From positions 186,883-250,882 of the forward strand of contig NMRB01000260.1 of the NCBI GenBank assembly GCA_002633025.1: 64,000 bases of DNA, given 5' to 3'. Under the pieces are notes generated by a model. The model made no database searches, was not told the DNA's origin, and worked only from the letters and a program-made list of their open reading frames with translations. The translations under genes were made by a program, and so were the position numbers. This DNA is from Notospermus geniculatus (Eukaryota > Nemertea > Pilidiophora > Heteronemertea > Lineidae). Shown here in pieces: positions 59,169 through 64,000 of this stretch (position 1 is the stretch's first letter; each line of letters opens with the position of its first letter).

Positions 59169-60039
59169 GTGAGTGTCTGGAGTAAAAACTACGTCTACAC
59201 TGGCAACATTTGTACAACACTCCTCAGCAACACGATTTTGTGCCCCTGTATACACTTGCGAACAGGTTGAGCAACACTTGAACAACATGTTTGAAAACCC
59301 TTTTCCCCTGTACACACTGGACGACATTCGTCCAATTGCCCTGAATGTCGGAAAACGTTGCTATTGTATACAATACAAACCATAAGAACCACGCCAACAC
59401 TGGGCTAAAGTAAAGCATTTCTCAAATTCTGGGCTTGTAGGAAGGTTGCTGGCATTCAAGATATTGCATAATGTCATTCAGATGAGGTCATCAACGTCCT
59501 ATTGCCAGCCTCATCAAAACGCGTGTCTGTCCTGGCCGATGCCATTACGAAGATGACAGAGAATAAACGACATAAATACTGCTCGTTTCTTCCAATGTGA
59601 TGCACTTTTGTTGGTGCACTTTTTATGACAGCACGTCTCACACCATCCGTCATCCATTCCAGCACGGTTCAAGAAAGCAGCATTCTTTGCCAGGTATTCT
59701 TTTCACACGGCGAGACATCGTACGTGACGAGATTGCATAAATGGAGGAACCTCGAGGAAACAGGTTTAATGAGATTGGAAGCCATTCCGACAATCCATCA
59801 AAGATGGCTGTAAAAACAGCAGACGACGGTAAAAACGAATTAATTCGCGCGAGAACACGCGAGATTGTGGAGTTTAATCGTTGTGTGTCCTCCTCGTAAT
59901 CAGGAAATGAAATCGCTGAGATTTGGGCAAGTTTGGGTGTAACATGATTCTTGTAACAAGAAGGGTAATGCCAATTTCTAGATTTAATCCTGTTCGGCAG
60001 AGATAGCAATCCGTTCAGAGGAAGAGGCAGACAAGTTGG

Positions 60040-60415
60040 GGCAGCCAATCCGGTGAGAGGAAGAACAGACGAACTGATGCACGACCAATCTGTTCAGAGG
60101 AAGAGGTCACGTGGCAGCTTCACCAGAAGGAACCTGACCAATCCGTTCAGAGGAAGAGGTCACGTGGCAGCCTCACCAGAAGGAACCTGACCAATCCGTT
60201 CAGAGGATGAGGTCACGTGCATGGCAGCCAGAAGGAACCTGACCAATCCGTTCAGAGGATGAGGTCACGTGCATGGCAGCTTCACCAGAAGGAACCTGAC
60301 CAATCCGTTCAGAGGACGAGGTCACGTGCATGGCAGCCTCGCCAGAAGGAACCTGACCAATCCTAACAGAAGAGAAACCACATGCCAGTCTCACCGCGCA
60401 CCACGAAGGAACCTG
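60040..60415. repeat. 53- to 57-bp minisatellite with E-box-like core
   Basis: About six units of AGAAGGAACCTGACCAATCC, then GTTCAGAGGA, then GAGGTCACGTG. CACGTG recurs in the units; later units have an added CATG. Confidence 0.9.
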
Positions 60416-60419
60416 ACCT

Positions 60420-60555
60420 GGGCCCAGTTTCACAAAGAATCTTAAGTCTAAAGTTTGACTTAAGTCATCATGTGACCAGGTTTCAGCAAATCAGATGGCT
60501 TCATTTCAGACTTAAGTTTTTTCTTAGACTTAAGATTCTTTGTGCAACTGGGCCC
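60420..60555. mobile_element. MITE with TGACCT duplication
   Basis: Long inverted ends GGGCCCAGTTTCACAAAGAA continuing TCTTAAGTCTAA, flanked by TGACCT (60414-60419 and 60556-60561). 136 bp, near-complete foldback. Confidence 0.85.
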
Positions 60556-60653
60556 TGACCTCTGCCGGTGATATCTCACCGATCATTCCAGTAACTAAGA
60601 AAGAGAGGTGTCGATTGCGATATTGTTATCCACCACTTCCCTTGTTTCTGTAG

Positions 60654-60809
60654 GTGACGAACCCTATCTGGCCGACTGGTTACGTCTTTCATATCATATT
60701 CATCAATGATTCAATCAGGTCGTGTCCCTTACAGAACCAGGAGGTTGGGAAAATGTGTGAAAACCTCGGTGTATTTGCATGGAAGCTCGTGTTCTGTCCA
60801 TGCCATGAG
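60654..60809 (+). CDS. Internal coding exon, 52 codons, Cys-containing protein
   Basis: Acceptor CACTTCCCTTGTTTCTGTAG is close to ideal and donor GTAAGAAC follows the last codon. The 156 bases are open in phase 0 at both ends: the peptide starts VTNPIWPTGYVFHIIFIND and ends VFCPCHE, with four Cys in all and a hydrophobic stretch near residues 9-16. Strong splice sites on both sides and multiple-of-three length make this the best plus-strand exon in the window. The family is not recognised; possibilities include a small extracellular or enzyme domain. Confidence 0.55.
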
Positions 60810-60899
60810 GTAAGAACATCGCACGAAGGAGTGAATCTGCTGTCAAACTCTTGTACACGCTAGAGGCAGCAAACAATTGGAAAGGAATGATTACGAATG

Positions 60900-61250
60900 T
60901 TATAGGTGCTGATGACGGTGATCAGACTATGAAACAAGGAAGCGTTGTATCGTTCATCAGCTGTACACTCAAGGCAAGGAAAGGAACATGCCAATCTGCC
61001 AAAGAGGGGGATGTGGCTGTAACGAGTTGCTGATGGTGATGGCGATCAGACCGTGAAACAAGGAAGCATTGTATCCTTCATCAGCTGTCTTCACCTTTCT
61101 GTACACTCAAGGCAGGCAAGGAACATGCCAATCCGCCAAAGAGGGGGATGTGGCTGTAACGAGTTGGTGATGGTGATGGCGATCAGACCGTGAAACAAGG
61201 AAGCATTGGATCCGTAATCAGCTGCCTTGGCCTTCCCTCTAGCCAAGACA
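60900..61250. repeat. Three-unit tandem repeat of about 130 bp
   Basis: Each unit runs GATGACGGTGATCAGAC or GATGGTGATGGCGATCAGAC, then AAACAAGGAAGC, CATCAGCTG, CACTCAAGGCA, AACATGCCAATC, then AAAGAGGGGGATGTGGCTG. Frames differ between units, so not a protein-coding repeat as it stands. Confidence 0.8.
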
Positions 61251-61269
61251 CAGATCATGCGAATCAGCC

Positions 61270-61475
61270 AAAGACGGGAATGGGGAGGTGGCGAGCAAAT
61301 GCCTGAACACATCCTTCAGACCTGTGCCAAGACGACCAGTCGACAGAAATTCTGGCGGAAGCCAACCTCCCTGAAGACAAAGCTGTGGGGAATGGCGGAG
61401 GATCACTGGCGGGCGGCAGGTTTTGTCGAACGACAAGATTTACTTATTCGACGGTCAATAACGAACGCAGAATAA
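61270..61475 (+). pseudogene. LINE reverse-transcriptase/RNase-region C-terminal remnant
   Basis: The plus-strand frame reads GGGEQMPEHILQTC and then LKTKLWGMAEDHWRAAGFV. The pattern H-x-L-x-x-C followed by L-x-x-K-L-W-G-x-x-E-D and A-x-F-V is typical of the tail of non-LTR retrotransposon ORF2 proteins in invertebrates. No catalytic reverse-transcriptase motif precedes it, so only a 5'-truncated fragment remains. It ends at a stop at 61473-61475. Confidence 0.5.
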
Positions 61476-61549
61476 GAAGGCGGCAGAGAAGAAGCCAAGG
61501 AGAAGAAGCGAAAGAGACCAACTGAGTTGTAGAGCGACGAAAGACTTAC

Positions 61550-61593
61550 GCCGTCGAGGTCGTCTCAGCGTCGTATCCACAAACAATGGCAGA
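61550..61593 (-). CDS. Possible internal exon, 44 bases
   Basis: Acceptor ACACTTTCATATTAG and consensus donor GTAAGTC on the minus strand. Two frames are open: SAIVCGYDAETTST and LPLFVDTTLRRPRR. The second joins 62226-62305 upstream and 58450-58514 downstream in phase. It follows the LINE remnant closely on the opposite strand. Confidence 0.35.
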
Positions 61594-62225
61594 CTAATAT
61601 GAAAGTGTAAATTCGATATTTTCTGCATCTTTACAAGAGATATCTGTGTAACGGACCAGTGAAGATGGTTGTGAGTTAGTAACTGGTCTGTTATCATGGA
61701 GTGTTTGTAGAATGAGTAAGTGATGCTGGAAGGGATGATGACTCCTCGTTGACGTATCTCGTAATGAAATCAACATTTATCATATCACGTTCAGGGAAAA
61801 GCAAGAGGGGGTTTTCTGAATTAACAACCGGGGGTTGCAGCATCGAGTTACGTAAGCAATTAAACCAATCAAAACTGGTGTATTAACAAATTAACAACCA
61901 ATCAAAAGCCTTAACTAGCGGAATTTCACCACTGACGTGACGTCAGGGTTTCAATCCGGTTCCTCTGGGGGCGATATACTTGTCAGACTCGCCTGTAATC
62001 GGATTTGCTTGTTTGTTTCGGGATTTTTATGGGTTCATTAAAAACTGTTTGCGTGAAGCAAAATAAGTTTACTGCCATCGAGTATTCAATAAAGAACAAG
62101 AATAAACCTATTGCCACAAACCAGAGGCGTATTTCAATACGTTACCATAACAATAGCATGTTTTATGAAGAACGCCATCCGATGAAATTTCGAGGAAAGT
62201 GATATCGTCCAGTGAACGAACTTAC

Positions 62226-62305
62226 CGTCTTCCATGAGGGAAATCTCGTACTGAGCGATAATCCACGATATCATAGTAAAGTACACATCCACCCTGATCA
62301 TGAGA
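62226..62305 (-). CDS. Internal coding exon, unknown protein
   Basis: Acceptor AAGTTTACCCCAG and a superb donor GTAAGTTCG on the minus strand enclose 80 bases. Two frames are open: one gives MIRVDVYFTMISWIIAQYE (hydrophobic, helix-like), the other SHDQGGCVLYYDIVDYRS. Only the second joins 61550-61593 and 58450-58514 without a stop. Protein not recognised. The donor strength is the main support. Confidence 0.5.
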
Positions 62306-62582
62306 CTGGGGTAAACTTTTCACAAAGATCTAAATCCGTCATAATAATACAGTCAGAATTGTTCAGGTAGGAAGTGACTACTTCACAAATTCCTAACTAC
62401 TAGTATTACAATAGCAGATATTTTTTTCATTTTTATCTGACCACAAGGTTTTTCAAGGTCATTTTCAGCAACAGTGCCAATGAAGACTTTATCCACAAGA
62501 AAGAAATCTTTAAGCACATTCCAGTGTTCCTGTGGTTAGTCCTCCATCTTTACAACCTAATCAAAGAAGAGTTACCTGGGGA

Positions 62583-62608
62583 ACGTACACGTACACGTAC
62601 ACGTACAT
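62583..62608. repeat. (GTACAC)n microsatellite
   Basis: Four hexamer units. Confidence 0.9.
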
Positions 62609-63574
62609 CAGATGGATTAAAGAGGAAAACGGAATGATTTTAATTAAGATTCAAAGGAAAGGAATAGAGAAGCAGACGTTCAATCACTGTAGAGCCGAAA
62701 TAGAAGTAGTCCATGGGAGGCTGTAGATGGTATCAGGGGCCGTCCGGGGTTGCATGGGATGAATCCGAGACTGATCCGAATGAGAATGAAAATAGAATCC
62801 GTCCTGCATCGAGTGATGACAGGAAAACATGGTGAAAATTGATTCCTTTTCCTCAAATGATCGGTTTCTGAGAACAAGCGTTCATTATCATGTTACGTAC
62901 GGCACATTTCACATGGTACGTAACTCAAACTCAAACTGGCCCACCCTGAGTTTGCCTGGATGGGCTGTACAGGGACGATGTACATCAGTTGTTGGAGTAT
63001 AGGCGAGTTTGTGCCAACTTGATTGGTACCGTTTGCAAGATATTATACCGCCGTGGATGTTTGATTGCAATTAGAAGGAAAAAGATCGATATGTTACGGG
63101 GAAGTAAGTGATTAGGTATTCCATGTTCCCGACCGGGATCAGATCGGGTGGGGGAGCAGTCTGTACTCTTTGGTTTGGTTTATGTAAATGTATATAAAGT
63201 CAATTTCCAGAATATTTACAAATTTTCGACCCCAACCGGGGTCTACTTCAGGCTGGCACTTTACAATCTGAAACTCTAGAAAAGACTGAGCTGAAACCCA
63301 AAGGTAGATCTGAAGTATCCAACCCAAACAGGACGTGTCAGCAATTAAGGAATGAAAAGAATCCAAGCCCCCCAAATTGGTTACTTTGGTTTATGTAACA
63401 TATGAGCCACGTGATTACAACACCACAGGATCTGGTGCCCCAAGTATCATTAGCACTGGAGAAACTTGATACTGCTCATCGAATTCCCTTGTCCAGAAAG
63501 AGTCAGCTAAGTGTTGTGCTGCCAAGTTGGAGAGCACACTTTCACCAAACATTTCAGACCAGCGGAGAGGACGA
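62609..63574. other. Single-copy sequence, nothing firmly supported
   Basis: A plus-strand donor-like site GTAAGTGATT near 63103 follows a short open stretch (KEKDRYVTG) with a weak acceptor; too little to call. Confidence 0.3.
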
Positions 63575-63665
63575 GGCAGCGACTCGACCGAGTATCGAAT
63601 CCACGACCTCTTGATCTCGAATCCTCGCTCTACCTCTCAGCCATCGTACACGCGGTTATCACTCG
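63575..63665 (-). mobile_element. tRNA-like SINE head
   Basis: On the minus strand a D-arm-like box A (TGGCTGAGAGGTAGAGCG) and box B (GGATTCGATACTC) are spaced as in a tRNA. The acceptor ends do not pair well, so a SINE or tRNA pseudogene fragment. Confidence 0.5.
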
Positions 63666-64000
63666 TCGACTGATGATCATGAAGACCGACGACACCCTTC
63701 ACCTGATGCTTGGCCACTCCTAATAGGACTGTAGCTGATAAAGAAGGGTGGACAACCCGGTGACGAAGGAAGTGTTGATTCTCTCAACAGTAACAACAAT
63801 GTTGGAGAAGATGGGCGAGGTCTGACGTCAGAGGGTTCAACAAACGGTCATAACCATCCTAGGGAGGGGACTGTTCTGGGAAACAGACTTCAGACAATGA
63901 GGTATACCAGAAATCATCGCCACAAGATTGCCGGCCTCGACCACTGATGCGAGGTCAGAGTGACCCCATCCAGTTCATCTTTGGTACTGACTTCACCCCC

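Noticed and set aside
1-64000. CRISPR array, bacterial operon or phage
   Set aside because: Tandem arrays here are minisatellites without spacer diversity; splice sites and SINEs show a eukaryotic genome.

Overview
This is eukaryotic nuclear DNA. Introns, tRNA-derived SINEs, many miniature inverted-repeat transposons (MITEs), minisatellites and assembly gaps are all visible, and no bacterial operon, rRNA gene, canonical tRNA gene or CRISPR array is seen. Frequent TAGGCCTA and ACATGTAC words, very high apparent heterozygosity and abundant short DNA transposons suggest a marine invertebrate, perhaps a deuterostome such as an echinoderm or hemichordate. That assignment is inference from composition only.

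The dominant structure is three pairs of near-identical blocks: A1 (1-5213) and A2 (7190-11250); B1 (22561-34560) and B2 (34701-45209); C1 (45202-49818) and C2 (50205-55849). B2 and C1 are contiguous across a single GATGAATT. B1 and C2 are each interrupted at exactly that octamer by one arm of an inverted-repeat element X (34561-34700 and 50074-50204). The order is B1-X-[B2-C1]-X-C2, as if one haplotype (B2-C1, without X) had been placed inside the X insertion of the other (B1-X-C2). I read most of the duplication as uncollapsed alleles, not biology, but it makes a natural experiment: many transposons have a filled site in one copy and an empty site in the other.

No long open gene is present. 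The coding content I can support is short exons bounded by good splice signals. Minus strand: 29-128 (allele 7212-7311), 6212-6257, 13563-13676, 16178-16234, 47679-47900 (allele 52913-53134), 58450-58514, 61550-61593 and 62226-62305. Plus strand: 28094-28163 (allele 39651-39720), 48461-48514 (allele 54466-54519), 60654-60809, and weaker ones. Exons 6212-6257 and 29-128 join in phase; 16178-16234 and 13563-13676 are both phase 0. I recognise none of the encoded proteins, so no gene symbols are given.

Single-copy regions: 5214-7190 (one exon, one TTAA MITE); 11251-22560 (candidate exons, tRNA-like SINE heads, several MITEs and a tandem short LTR element at 16853-18885); 55850-64000 (three minisatellites, MITEs, a decayed LINE reverse-transcriptase tail at about 61270-61475, and several exons). 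Mobile elements are the clearest content: a 1.16-kb transposon packed with TCTCANNNTGAGA palindromes, a 1.1-kb element with a 5-bp duplication, three TTAA MITEs, and two TA-flanked MITE families rich in TGACGTCA.
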